A program made the translations under genes and the position numbers. Below the pieces are notes generated by a model. The model was not told the origin of the DNA, searched no databases, and worked only from the letters and a program-made list of their open reading frames with translations. From Rhodamnia argentea (taxonomy: Eukaryota > Streptophyta > Magnoliopsida > Myrtales > Myrtaceae): a stretch of 64,000 bases of DNA. Shown here piece by piece: positions 34,912 to 47,346 of this stretch (position 1 is its first letter; every line of letters starts with the position of its first letter). The DNA lies in the NCBI RefSeq assembly GCF_020921035.1, contig NC_063157.1, positions 19,045,777 to 19,109,776 of the forward strand, written 5' to 3'.

Positions 34912-35402
34912 CCCAAATACAAAGGAAACTCTAACAACAACAAAAAAAGCGCAAAATCAAAACACCCCTTTCCCTCTCTTTCTCATTAATATTTGGGATA
35001 AATGTAGTAGAAGTCATAAAAATTGTCACAAAAAAATAAGTCAATCTTAAAATTTCAAAAAGTGCAATTAAAACGTAAATCTTATCAAATTGGTACAATC
35101 AAGTACTTTAAAAAATTCCGTCTATTTTGATTATTGAAAATTACTAACGGGGCTTTTTTATTATTTTTTCCTATCCTATGTGACGCTTATGTGGCTAAAA
35201 CAACAGCATTTCGGTTCAAATATGAATCTCTTTAAGAAAAAAATTATTTAACTTATATTTTATAATAATTGAAATTAAAACAATACAAAAATGGATAAAA
35301 AGGAAGGAAAATTGGAATTTTATGCAAGCCCCTGCCAGCTTTTTTCTTTTTTTTTATTTTTTTCAAAATTGTGCTTATCTTGAATATGATTTATGTAAAA
35401 TT

Positions 35403-36829
35403 GAGATATGTTTACTAGAAATCATAAAACTTGTCATCAAAGTGCATTTGAGTCCTAAAACTTTCAAAATAGCATTCAAGTCCTAAAATTGGTCAAATTG
35501 ATGCAATCGAGTCATTCTGTTAATTTCGTCTAATTTGGCCAACGAAAATGCTGACCGGCATTTTTTTCATTACTTCCTATCTCCTACATGGTGCCGACGT
35601 AGGTAAAACAAGAAAGATAAGTCCAAAATGATGTTATTTTGGTTAAGATTTGCCTTTTTATATAACTTTATAAATATTAGTGAAATTAAATTAAAAAATA
35701 AACTAAAATTTTAATTTCAAAAAAAAAAAAAAAAAAAGCCACCAAAAGCCCTAAACTATACCCATTGTGACAAATTTGCACTAAATATTTTTTTTGTGAC
35801 ACAAAAAATTTCAAACTTTTATCCATATAATATATTTACCTCAAACTTATACCAATGTGACACATTTATCCCAAAAAAATTTTGTGACACTAAAAATCTT
35901 AAACTTGTATCCGTGTAACACATTTATCTCAAAATTCAAAGTAAATGCATTACATGCCTACAAGTTTGGAGTTTTTTGTATCACAAATTATAATTTAGGG
36001 TAAATGTGTCACATTGTCATAAGTTTGGGATATTTTGTGTCATAAAAAATGATTTGAGTAAATATGTCACACGGGTACAAGTTTAAGATTTTTGGTGTCA
36101 CAAAAAAAAAAGCTTTAATGTAAATGTGTCACAGTAAACATAGTTTAGGATTTTTGGTGGTGTTTTCAAAAAAAAAAAAACAAAGGCAAGAGGAGTAAGT
36201 CACCGCCTCCGCACCCACCATCCCTAGAAGGGCCGATGATGGTGGGGCAAGGGTCCGCCAAGGTTGTCGGGCCCCGACTAGTGGACAGAGAACCCGGCCG
36301 ACGACAAACGAGGGCTACCGTTGGTTGGGGTAGGGCTGGGTGGCGACTTCACGAGCGACGGCCCTCACCCAGTCTAGACGAAGGCCTGGCAACCCTCACC
36401 TGCTGTTGACCAAGATTGCAACCACTAGCCATGGCCCACCAACCCAGCTGACCTTCGCCCTACCATCGCCGACCCTTCCGGCGATGGTGGGGGCGGTGGC
36501 GGCGAGGGCTAGTAGAGGCCCTCACCGGATTTACTTCTCACTCTTCGTTAATTTAATTAATATTTATATTACAAATCAAAGTTGGATCAAAACAACGTCC
36601 TTTTTGACTTATCTTTCTGATTTCAACCACGTCAACACTACGTAGGAGAGAGAAAATAATAAAAAATGCTATGTCAACATTTTTCGTTAGTCAAATTGGA
36701 TAGAGTTAACTGAATGACTTGATTGCACCAATTTGACAAGTTTTAGGACTTAATTGCACTTTCTAAAAGTTTTAGGACTTACTTATACTTTGGTGACAAT
36801 TTTTAGAACTTCTAGTGAACATATATCCC
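35403..36829. mobile_element. Middle MULE-type MITE of the nest
   Basis: The left end 'gagatatgtttactagaaatcataaaacttgtca' is mirrored by the right end 'tgacaatttttagaacttctagtgaacatatatccc'. It has a GC-rich core at 36,190-36,530, resembling the cores of the MITEs at 30.5 and 32.2 kb. The target-site duplication is unclear. Confidence 0.6.
35737..36163. mobile_element. Inner MITE of the nest
   Basis: It is a palindromic unit with ends GCCACCAAAAGCCC and TTTTTGGTGGTG, and several mirrored repeats of 'tgtgacacatttac' and 'gtaaatgtgtcac'. It is inserted in an A-rich tract, so its duplication cannot be defined. Confidence 0.7.
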
Positions 36830-37053
36830 AAGAAAATTTGTGTTAAATATCAAATTTTGATTAAAACAACATCGTTTTAATCTTATATTTCATGTTTTAA
36901 CCACATCATCGCCACGTTAAACTGAGTTAACATAATGTCTTAATTCCACTAATTTGACAATTTTTAAGATTTATTTATATTTTTTGACAGTTTTAGGGCT
37001 CAATTATATATGACAAGTTTTAGGACTTCTAGTGCATTTATCCATTAATATTT

Positions 37054-37409
37054 TTAGGACTTAAGTAACACAACACATGTAATATCATGTTTAAGAACTT
37101 TTTAAATATCACAATGTATTGCAACCTTTTGTCTCAATCATTCCCCGTGAATGCACACAAATTACCCCTTCGACGTAGGTGGTGTAGGTGTCACACCCCA
37201 ATTTCGGGCCCGCAACAACCCTATCAAATTGCCTCAAATCAAAAAGACGACGTCCCAGGCATATCATCGACCCATTATTTTTATCTTATTATTAAGTGCA
37301 TACGAAACGTACAACTCCCATAGACATCGAATCAAATATTAAGGATAGAATATTAGGCTAACACATCAGACAACAGCAAGTAGACATGGCCATTTGGGCC
37401 CGTGGGCCT
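37054..37409 (+). repeat. LTR-like fragment
   Basis: At about 37,190 'tgtcacaccccaatttcgggc' resembles the start of a gypsy LTR. It runs about 200 bases and is cut by the Tat-type LTR at 37410. There are no genes. Confidence 0.4.
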
Positions 37410-40400
37410 TGTTGACACCTGATCTTTAATCATCTTCGTTTCGATTTATTTTTGAAAATTCATAAAAAAATTCACAAAAAATTAAAAAATTGCAAAATCA
37501 ACTTTGGTAGCCTTGGCCAAGCTCAAGGAACCATTTTTGACCAAAAAATAATTTTTCATATTTTTCGCATTTTTTGATATTTTTCAGAAAATAGGAAAAT
37601 ACCCAAAAAATCCAGAAAAATACCATTCGAGGTCACAAAAATACAGAAAAATAGTCAGTATTTTTATTTTAATTTCCTTTTCATTTTGACCTCTTAAAGT
37701 TTGAAAATTTCATTTCGGATTTGTGTGTTCCTTCACAAATGCACCCACAAATTAGACATGAAAATATCATTTGGGGTCATTTTATTTTTCTTTCTTCACT
37801 TTTGAGGGTTGTGACATGGTTCTCTAGCATTACATTTCACATTTTGATCCAATTGCATGTTAATTTGCTCAATTTTGGCATTAGGGACTTAATTGCACAA
37901 AAATTTCTTTCATTTTAGTCCCTAGAAGGCCAAATTCAAAATTAAATCTTCTTGAGAGACACCCATGGAATCCCAAGGTCCCTATCCTATGGTTTTTGAC
38001 CTCTTGAATCTAATGGTAGGCTCAATTGAAAATAATTCCTTCATTAAGGACTCCAATTTTGTAAAAATCAATTTCGGATCTTACTCAAAATTTGGGGTTT
38101 TCACTCAATTTCAAAGGAATTTTTTACGAAAATCACATCTTTAGAAGTAATCCATGATGGGAAATCAATTTTTGGCATCAATTTTATCAAAAAATGTTAA
38201 TTGTTAGCTCAATTTGGCCATTTATTGCACGAACCGGGTCTGTCGGGTCGGGCGGATCCGACCCGGTGACCCGGCACTATTCATCGTCTTCTCCAAGAGG
38301 TCACAGGCGCACGGGAGAGTGGGGATCCGGTTTGTGAGTTTGTTATCCAGCGACGAAGCTTCGAGAAACCTCTAGAACGTCCGACGGTTAGAGACGAGTG
38401 AACAAAAACAAAAACTCGTGCTCGCAAAAGGGGGGAGGGGCATTCAGAGATTAAAAGAAAAAAGAGAGAGAGAGGCGCAAAAAAAAAATTTCACGGAAGA
38501 GAGAGCACGAGTCTGGGAGACGAAAGCGAGTAGAGGATTAGCTGAGAATTCGTGGTCATTGCATCAGAGGTTGAAGCTCATTGCCTTGGCGTCTCAGATC
38601 AACTTCGACGCGAAAGGTGAGCTCGATCTCTTCGGTTAACTTTCCGGCGAGCATTGCGAATATACGTTTTAGTCGATTTCGTCCCTGTGGAATTGGAGTG
38701 ATGAGTTATCTCGAATAACCTGAGTTAGAAGAGTGCGAATGTAGGCTTAGTTTCGAATAATTCCTTCTATGATCGGAGTAGGTTCAGCCTCGATCCTCGC
38801 ATAGCACTTGTTCGATAAAATGCCTCTGTGAATCTAAGCATATGCAGACCTGCAATCTTGTTTAGTTGCACTTTACGCGCTTCCATTTGCATCTGAAGAC
38901 ACTTCCTGAACTTTATTCTTTCTTTTTATGCATTGATTTGGTCAAAAAACGTCTATCCGAACCTATGTTTATACCTCGCCGGAGTCTCGTGTTGGAAGTC
39001 GCTAATGGAGGATTCTGAATCTGCGAGGATGATCAGGTAAGTTTCGTGAGCTGTTATGGATGTGGATTGTATGCTTAAGTCTCAGTTTGAATGATCGGTA
39101 GTCGATATGTGTTCGCTCACCGGAAGTTGCAGGTTTGGCCGGAAGTTCAACCTCGGTCTAGGTTAGTCCGGGCTTATCATTCGCGCTAAACTTTAGGTAT
39201 GTTGTTGTAGGATAGTTGGGGAGTCGAATGAGTGGAAAATCGAGGGATTCCGGCTGAGTTTGCATGTCGGAATCGGGTTCCGGCGAGGCGCCGGCGAGTC
39301 TCACCGGCGCCGATCGTCTTCTCAGACGAGCCTTTTGACCGGTCAACGTTCAAGTGTCGCCGACGTGGCACACACGTGGCAGCCACGTCGGCGAGTCGGT
39401 TACAACGGAATAAAACGATTCGACGGCCTGAAATGTGCCACGTGTCGGGATCTCGGATTTTTGAAAAATAAAAATCATTTTTTCAAGATTATTCATTTTT
39501 CAAAAAATAAAAATCCGAAATTTGTGATCGCGTGGCCCAGGTTTGGCCACGTGTCACCTTTCTGATCGCTGGATCAAAATTTTCGAAAATTTAAATAATA
39601 AATAAAAAATCATTTTCAGATAAATAAAAATAATCAGAACGTGCGGCCGAGATCGAGTCTCTCTTTAATCTAAGCCGTCGATTCCAGTCAACGAATCCGA
39701 CTGCTGTCCTCGCGCCACTTGGCGCAATCTGGAGCGTTGCTTCATTTAGGCGGGAATTTTTCAAAATTTTCAGGCGCTAATTTGCAAACGGCGCCGTTTT
39801 GGAGAGCGCCGGTTCGGGTGTCGGCCCGGACCGGGCGGACCGGTCTGTGGACCGGGTTGACTCGGTCCGTTGACCGGGTTGACCTGGTCCAAAAAAAAAA
39901 AAGAAGAAAAAAAAAATCGAAAAATCAATAAAAAATCCAAAAAAAATTAGGAAAAATGGTAGAAAATTCCCAAAAATTCCAAAAATTCTCAAAAATTGGG
40001 GAATGGCCACAATCAACTGGCCAATCCTATTTTTGAGTTTTTCTCCTCCCGATCTTTCCAAAAATGACAATTTTACCCTTTAGGGGTAATTTTTCTCCAA
40101 AAATCCCTTTGGACTTCCAAAAAATGTTGAAAATTAGGAAATGGGTCAGTTTAGGTGGCCAATCCTATTTTCAACATTTCTCATTCCGAATCTCTTCCGA
40201 AATGACGATTTTGCCCTTTTGGCAAATCGTCTCAATTTTTCAAAATTACGATTTTGCCCCTATGGGCGAATCGCCAAGTCACTCCCGATCCCTCATATGC
40301 TTTGAATATCCCTTTCTCTAAGCCAATAGGGCTATACTAGGAATGCCCGTTGATTTGATGCGATTTATCCGCGCGTTATGGATTCCTTGATTTGCATTTA

Positions 40401-40630
40401 CTTTAATTGATTGTGATTGGTAGGATAGTATCCCATCGCATGAACTTCTAGATTTAGGATTCGTACCTCACTATGCATGAAATCCAAGATTAGAAAAATT
40501 CGATCAACTTAGGTAGAAAGGGCGTCGATTCGATAGGGCGTAACTAAGTCCGAACCCACTGGTTCTGATCGAATAGAAACTCCCAACTATTCGATAGGGT
40601 TTCCAATCGTACCTTCCACGAAGCGATTGG
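37410..40630 (+). mobile_element. Tat-type Ty3/gypsy LTR, full length (about 3.2 kb)
   Basis: It starts TGTTGACACC at 37410 and ends near 40630, before a TGGCGACCCGAGG primer-binding-like site. Its body aligns in order with the minus-strand LTR at 8791-11941, and the two have almost the same length. The sequence before the start (ggcct) is not purine-rich, so this looks like the 5' LTR of an element whose coding part is missing. Between 38,230 and 39,850 the LTR is GC-richer with short non-conserved frames. No protein domain is recognised. Confidence 0.75.
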
Positions 40631-40647
40631 TGGCGACCCGAGGCATG
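40631..40647 (+). other. Primer binding site and leader start of the Tat-type element
   Basis: TGGCGACCCGAGGCATG follows the LTR end and parallels the site at 8774-8790. The leader continues to about 40,829, where hAT sequence takes over. Confidence 0.5.
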
Positions 40648-40829
40648 TACACGTAGCATGCCACTAGCCGCCGAAAGGTCGGCTCGACTTTATCCTTCGT
40701 TGCGATTTGGGTAATGGGCCTTGGGAGGGGCCCGCGTCGAAGGTCCACACGCAATTGGGCCGGAAGGGCGACCGTTAGCCCACGATCTCCCTCCGATCCG
40801 AGATCGAGGGTGCGACAAGCCCGGAATCG

Positions 40830-43556
40830 CCGATTCGGGCCGGTTCCGCCGTTATTTAAAAAAAAATAATATGGGCCGGTGGGGAGCCATGGGCTCTCTA
40901 CCCTGGCTCCCCCACCCACCCCCACCGAAAGAGCCGTTGCAACATGTACGCCAATTGGCCGTATAACGACCAATTTGGCCATTGGTTAAAAAAATAGAAT
41001 TGTTTTTAATTCTTACCTATAAATACATATCCTCCTCCTTTCATTTTTCTCACAAATCCTTTGAACAATTCTCTCAAATTCTCTCAATTCGCTCAATTTC
41101 TCAATCGCTCCAATTTTCAATATTTCGATCAATTCTCTCAAAATGGCAAGTGGAAGCAAAAATTGCGATGGCAAGATGACTATGGGAGATTTCGAATATC
41201 TCATTCCGAATATGATCCTCGTGAGTATGCATGTTGGGAAGACAACGACGATAATATCAACTATGTCATTAACGAGCACATCCAACATAGAAGTTTTCAT
41301 CCTCCTCGGTGTGAACGTCAACGGCAAATGGCCGGAACGGAGGGGTGAGATAGTACATCCGACTTGTGGCTACATTTGAATACGTGATGAAAGTGAAGGT
41401 AAGTATAATATAAAATGTAAATATTGTTGCAAAGATATAAATTTACGAAAGGAGGCTACGGAACATTGTCGGCATCGACGAAAAACATCCAACGCAAGCG
41501 GGGATGGACAATACGCAACAACAAATTTTGGGTACGCCATTTCTAATCCTTATCCTTTATTGTTAATGCACTTTATAAACAAACATTAGCTGAATATGTT
41601 GCATTTGGTCATGCTCGTTTACTACCGATGAAAATTTTAATTTGAAATATTTGATAAATACGTGTTGGTTCGCAAGCACCAACTATTCCAAAAATACTTT
41701 AAACGAAATTTTTCATCTTTATAAAAAAAAAAAAATATTTAGAAATTTTTTTTGCGGAATTCAATGGAGGTGTGCATATAGGTAGTGATATTTGGAGTGA
41801 TCCTTGGCAAATTCATTCTTATATGGGTGTCATGTGTCATTGGATAGGTGACGATTGGACCATTCAAAAAAGACTTATTGCATTTCGAGTTTTTTATGAA
41901 AGACATTCGGCTCATAATATTTATAGAATAATTACGCAAATTTTAGAATAATATAATTTGATGAATAAAGTATTTTCAATTGGTTTTGATAATACCGCCG
42001 CAAATACCGCTTCTATTCCCGAATTAGAAAATATTTGCAAACCCACTTTTGGCGAATAATTTTTTCACATTAGATATTCTTGTCATGTTTTAAATTTATG
42101 TGTACAAGATGGTTTAGGAACTCTTGACACTTCTCTCGCCCCAATAAAGGGTGTAATTAAATTTTTATGGAATCGTCCTCATTTTATGAAATCATGGGGA
42201 AAATTTTGTAAAGGGCAAGAAGATTTCCAAAAGATATTCCAACTCGTTGAAATTCTACCTACGAGTTGCTTCGGCAAACTTTTGATTACAAAGATTTATT
42301 ATGTATGTTTATTTCACAAAATATTCCTGAAATTACTTTATTTCCACAACATTAGAGCGTTTGAAAAAAAAATAGATTTTTTGAAAATTTTTAATGATGT
42401 TACTAAGACTTTATCTGGTATTTATTATCATACTACGCATTTATTTTTAATAGAGTGTGTTAATATTGGTAGTGTTTTTAGTGAATATGAAAATGATACT
42501 AAATTAGCTCGAACTATTTTAGTAATGCGAGAAAAATGGTTGCATTATTATTTGCAAATTCCTCTTGTCTATTTAGTTGGTATTTTTTTTTATCCACGTA
42601 TTAAATTAGGCGGTTTACTAGATTATTTGAATGTGTATTATCATGATTGTTTACATTTAGAAGATTCAATTGATATTTTAAATATACAAGGAGATGTTAA
42701 AGAATCTATAGTAGTATTATATGGATAATTTTGTAATAGATATGGTTTAAGTGTATCTGGATCTTTACAATCTACTGCCTCCGTAGTAAATGTGGTAGTT
42801 CACTTAGTAGAGGGTATAATGTGCTCAAGAGTAGGAAAAAAAATAAAAATGGGCAACGGGTAGTATTTCTGAATTAGAAAAATATTTAACCACTCAATTT
42901 GAGTTTCGTGATGCGAACATAGTCGATTTGAAATCCAAAAGTGGTGGAAGAGTCACCAAATCGATTACTCGGTTCTCGCCCTCATTGCTCGCTAGATATT
43001 AGCAATCCATTCTTCAATAGTTATAGTTGAACAAGCATTTAGGGTTGGAGGATTAGTTTTGGACTCTTGCCGTTCAAGATTAAGCCCGGAGTCTGGGGAA
43101 GCTCAAGCTTGTGTTGACGATTGGACGATGGCGAAATTTTAACACCAAGAGCTGAATCGAGAACACGAATTTTTTAGCAATGATTGTGGAGATATCACCG
43201 CCACGGGTACCGCAACGGGTAGCGACGATTGACAATGAGGTAAGTTGGGGTTATCAAAGATAAAAGAACTACATGGGCTTTGATTCTTCTATCCTCAATA
43301 AGATATGTATGCGCTTAATAATAATTCATTAAGTTCAAGCCCATTCCTCCTCTTTCTCTTTTTTCCCCACATTTTATTACAATGTACAATTTGATTATAT
43401 TTTATAATTTATAATTTATTATGTTTATTTTATTATTTATTATTTTAAAAATTAAAATTAAAAAAGAGACCGGAAGGAATCGGGCCGGAACCGGTATTTT
43501 CAAGGGCCGGTTCGATTCCATCTTTTCATGGAACCGAAACCGGTCATCTCTAACAG
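40830..43556 (+). pseudogene. hAT transposon with decayed transposase
   Basis: A TATAAATA box (41018-41025) is followed by the Ser/Gln-rich start typical of plant hATs (ATG at 41143, MASGSK). Next comes a BED-type zinc-finger region at about 41,410-41,470 (KCKYCCKDINLRKEATEHCRH). The catalytic part includes HIGSDIWSDPWQIHSYMGV and CHWIGDDWTIQKRLIAFRV, then the FDNTAANT motif with the second catalytic Asp, and a long open stretch at 42186-42728. The C-terminal dimerisation region survives only as scattered frames to about 43,140. Many stops and frameshifts make it inactive. The right end (about 43,490-43,556, an 'accggtttcggttcc' type sequence when complemented) and similar GC-rich sequence at about 40,830-40,850 look like terminal inverted repeats. 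No 8-bp duplication was found. Confidence 0.85.
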
Positions 43557-45721
43557 CAAGAAATTTCTTTTATTTAATTATCTCGTTAACCCTGAAAAAA
43601 TACGTTTGTACAAACTAGCCCTACCTCGGGGCCACTATCGACACTTAACAAAAGTACTCAATCCGGATTATGGTTAACATTACTCCAACTACTCAAAAGG
43701 GAAGTCAAAATCCACATCCTCCACAGGGCAAGCTCTTCATAGCTAAGGGCTTGCAAATTGTTAACAACAACGGGTAAGATGTAAAATCTTCGTGAGTCAA
43801 TGCCTAAGTCCGAATAAGACATTGACTCACTCAAGGCATCCTATGTATGCAAGGCAACAACGATGGAAGGTCAATAGCGTACAACTCGCATCACATTATA
43901 ATTATCATATGATCGAGCATAATATCAAATCGAACCATCAATCACATGCAACCTTACCCCCGCCTTGAATCACACGACGAACAGTTCATATCATAACACC
44001 TAACAACATATAAGCCAAGGCACTCAACTAAAACACTCATCACAAACTCATACACAATGTATCACATGTGTTCCGGTTGTTAGAGGCCATTAGGCCTAGC
44101 GCACACGACTAGTGTGGCTTAACACTACGACCGACCGGCATGACTAGGCTTCGTCCCTTACTTCCGGTGACGGCGTCCGATAGTCCGTAAGATTCGTACA
44201 GCTAGCACGACATGGGACTACCAGGGTTCTCTATAGGGACTTCGGTCCTTCACAAGCCGCAACCGACATCTAATAAGTCATGTTATTCCGCTCGACTTGC
44301 ACAACACGAACTTACTAGGAAACCGTACGATTGGCACAATATAATCTTATCATATGACCACACAAGCACACCGGACAATCAAGTAGTTCTTATCTTTGCA
44401 TTTAATTTAATGCACTCATAAACAATCGTGCTCAAAACTTGGCACGACTATAGGATGATCAATCGTCAAATGCACATTATTCATGTACTCACCAGTCATT
44501 AGAAAATCACCCAATAATAACGCAGTAATTACCCAATAATAATAATCTAATAATTAATTAACAATTAATTATTTAACGAAGCCATATTTAATTAATTCGA
44601 CTCGATTAATTAATCCAAATTCCGATTAATATTACTAAAATATTTAGCGAGCTCGATTTCAGATAAATAATTCGATCCCGAGTAATTAAATTATCCAAAT
44701 TTGACTAATTATTCTCATTGACAATGAATAATATTAAATCTATCCTTAAACGCAGCTAATGCCCTATCCAAAGTTTAGGGGTTAACTCACAACTCCCGCG
44801 GCCGATGTAGAGTCGGGCACGACGACGACGACCGAGGTTTGCAAATACAACCCACGAGTTCAAATCTGCGACGACCGATTTTAATCTCGGGTCGGCTTCA
44901 CAAGTTTGCAAGGCATTAAGGGATTGAGCGTCAGTCTCGGTCGGGTCGGCTAGGCGTCGGACTTACAGGTCCGACTCACACTTGCAATGCTCTTGGATAG
45001 CGGCGGCCGACAATTGTGGAAGGTGGAGGAGGCTCAGCAAGCTGGTGGGGCAACGACGATTCGGCGTGGGGTGGGGGCTGCGATGTAAAGGGGGACTCGA
45101 ATGAGGGTTGCTCGCGATTTTGGCCAGTTTAGGTGACCGGAAGTGGCTGGGCATCGGGTTTCTCGGTCACATCTAGTAGCTCGACGGCTATTGGCGGGTC
45201 GACATTAGGGATGGAAGGCTGGCACGGCGGTTGTGTAGTAGAGGTGGCGACCAACGGCTGGTGGTGGCCGAGAGATGGTGATGGTATCGGTGAGGTCATG
45301 AGTAAAAGGAAGAAGAGGTCGTGGCGTCGGATCGGGATTAGTCGGGGCTTGGGTGTTGGCTAGAGGGTCGAGTCCAACGGATAGGCGGCCAAGCAACGGT
45401 GAGGGTAACCCGAGTGGCGCGGCAACGCCGGGGTTCTCCGCTTGCTAAGCATGGAGGGTAATCTGCGTTGGCTCGCAGTTAGTGGACGGCGGCGCGACGA
45501 GCCATGGTGGTGCGACGGTGGAGGGGTCCAGTTGAGGAGTGGCGTAGCTAGAGCTCGGTAGGCGGAGGCGGCGAACGGAGATGGCTAGGTGGTTGTGTTT
45601 GAGCGTCACGCGGCTCAACAGAGGAAAGAAAAAAAAATGAAAGGTAAAGAAGAAGAACATCGGCAGATTTTGGGAGGGGGGTTAGTTTCACACGAGTCAA
45701 CTAGTCAAAGATAAAGAGATG
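43557..45721 (-). repeat. Inner part of a minus-strand gypsy-type LTR
   Basis: It is noncoding and probably the continuation of the LTR whose start is at 54341, before the MULE split it. On the minus strand it runs from C/T-rich, GC-rich sequence (45,450-45,650) through 'gtgagtacatgaataatgtgcattt' into a region with many short words repeated. The link across the MULE rests on the flanking direct repeats and the lack of other features. The LTR end is not defined. Confidence 0.45.
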
Positions 45722-45753
45722 CATGTTCATATGGGTTGGGACTGAAACTTGGG
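45722..45753 (+). repeat. Left 32-bp direct repeat flanking the MULE
   Basis: It matches 53406-53437 at 30 of 32 positions (TA versus CG after 'catgttca') and is in the same orientation. It touches the outer edge of the left terminal inverted repeat. Confidence 0.85.
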
Positions 45754-47134
45754 AGAAAATATTACGTGCATGAGATACTCTACATGGATTAATAGAAAAC
45801 CATTCATAAACCGACACGTGGCACATCGTGGGTCACCGCTCAGAATTTTCAAAAGACATGGCAAGGGATCTCTTCATTATCTCTTAGTTCGATTTCCCTA
45901 TTATCTCTTCGTTCGTCATCTTTCTCAATCCAAATTTCACGACTCTGTTTCTCCCTCCAAGTTCTCGACTCTCTGTCTCTCTCTCTCTCTCTCTCTCCAA
46001 GTTGGCTCCCTCAACCAAATCTTTGCTCAACAACCCTGCTCGGTCCCTTGACCAAAACCATGAGGGCTTCCTCCGCTGTCCCCCGGAGCTCCCCTCTACC
46101 ACCACCTTGCATCTCTCTAAGTTCTATTTCCCTTCCTCAATTGTGCCCGTGATTCTAAAGCGAAAACTTCGCTTATGCCTTTGCCTCCCGTTAGGGTTTT
46201 TCTTCCTCTACGTCGGATGAGTTCAAGCTAGGGAAAGCAGCTGCCTCGTGTTAGGTTTTTCATCCTCTGACCCGACCACCTTTAGGTTAGGGTTTTTTCC
46301 CCTCTTTGACTAAGCTGAGATTGTTTGGTGGAAGTTAGTTTTTTTTTTCCCAATTTGTTTTCGTGTTTGAGCTTCAAGTTTTGAATGTGCTCCTTACTTA
46401 TCGTCTTTTTTTCCTGGGTGTTTCTTTGTGCCTTCCTCCCTATTAACCCGATCATCTCTGTATTTTCTCTCATCATCCGCAACCTTTGGATGTTCTTGGC
46501 CTATGATTACTCTCTGCCATTGCTTCGTTTTCGATTGTTTTCCGAACGAAATGTAGATAATTAGTGAGCTAATGTACTCTGTTTTCTCAATCTGCTTTAG
46601 TTTCGGTTGTCATTATCTGCTCGAGTTTCGGTTTCGTCTATAATGTTGAATCATTGATTGTTTTTTTGTTTTTATTTTGTTCAGGCTAGGGGAAGCGTTG
46701 CCTCGTGCTAGTTCTTTCATCCTTTGGTACGACCACCTTTAGGTTAGGGTTTTTTCTTTTCCCTCTTTCACTAAGCTGAGATTGTTGAATTGTGTGTGTT
46801 TAATCCAACTTCAAGGACAACTCTAGCCCCCCTCCCAAAACAAAAACAAAAAAAAAAACGGGGTGATCCAAGACAGAATTAAATTTGACCCATTGTTCTC
46901 TGGTTTATCCTTGAGATGGGTGACAGTTTTGGTAATTGTTATAGTCTATAATCAACAAGCAACATGCTTGTGAAGTATTCTCATAAATTGGTTAAATATC
47001 ATTTTCCTTGAGAATTCTTGTTTGATTGGGTATTAGAGTTATACTCATTTGTGTTCCTTGGTTTTCTTTTAGGTTCTTGACGAATAGCTATTTTCTTGTC
47101 TTAGTACATATTGGTGAGCATTACTTTTTTTTAA
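45753..47134 (+). repeat. Left terminal inverted repeat (1,382 bp)
   Basis: It is reverse-complementary to 51986-53403 with scattered substitutions and small indels. It includes a (CT)n tract at about 45,967-45,998 and, near the inner end, 'gtgacagttttggtaattgttatagtc'. The inner border is 'cattacttttttttaa'. Confidence 0.85.
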
Positions 47135-47346
47135 CCGAGCTGCCTCTTCCACTAATTTCTCACGTTGGAAAGAAACTTTCCAAGAGCGGTAGAGCTTTTT
47201 TTGTCTTTTTGTCCTTTACATGCTACTTGTGATTTCTCATGATTGTGCTCTAAAAGTGTTTGTCTTGTGTTTGATTAGGAGGGAACTACAGAATTATCTC
47301 TTTCAAAGTCATCGCATCAATTAATTTGCACATGTAAAGTTATTAG

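Larger units (their letters stand above)
34995..37043. mobile_element. Outer MULE-type MITE of a three-layer nest
   Basis: The ends GGGATAAATG and the complement (catttatcc) are inverted and followed inward by matching 'agaagtc-taaaa-ttgtca' arms. Ten-base duplications ATTAATATTT lie at 34985-34994 and 37044-37053. The large interior is explained by two further insertions (see 35403-36829 and 35737-36163). No protein is encoded. Confidence 0.75.
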
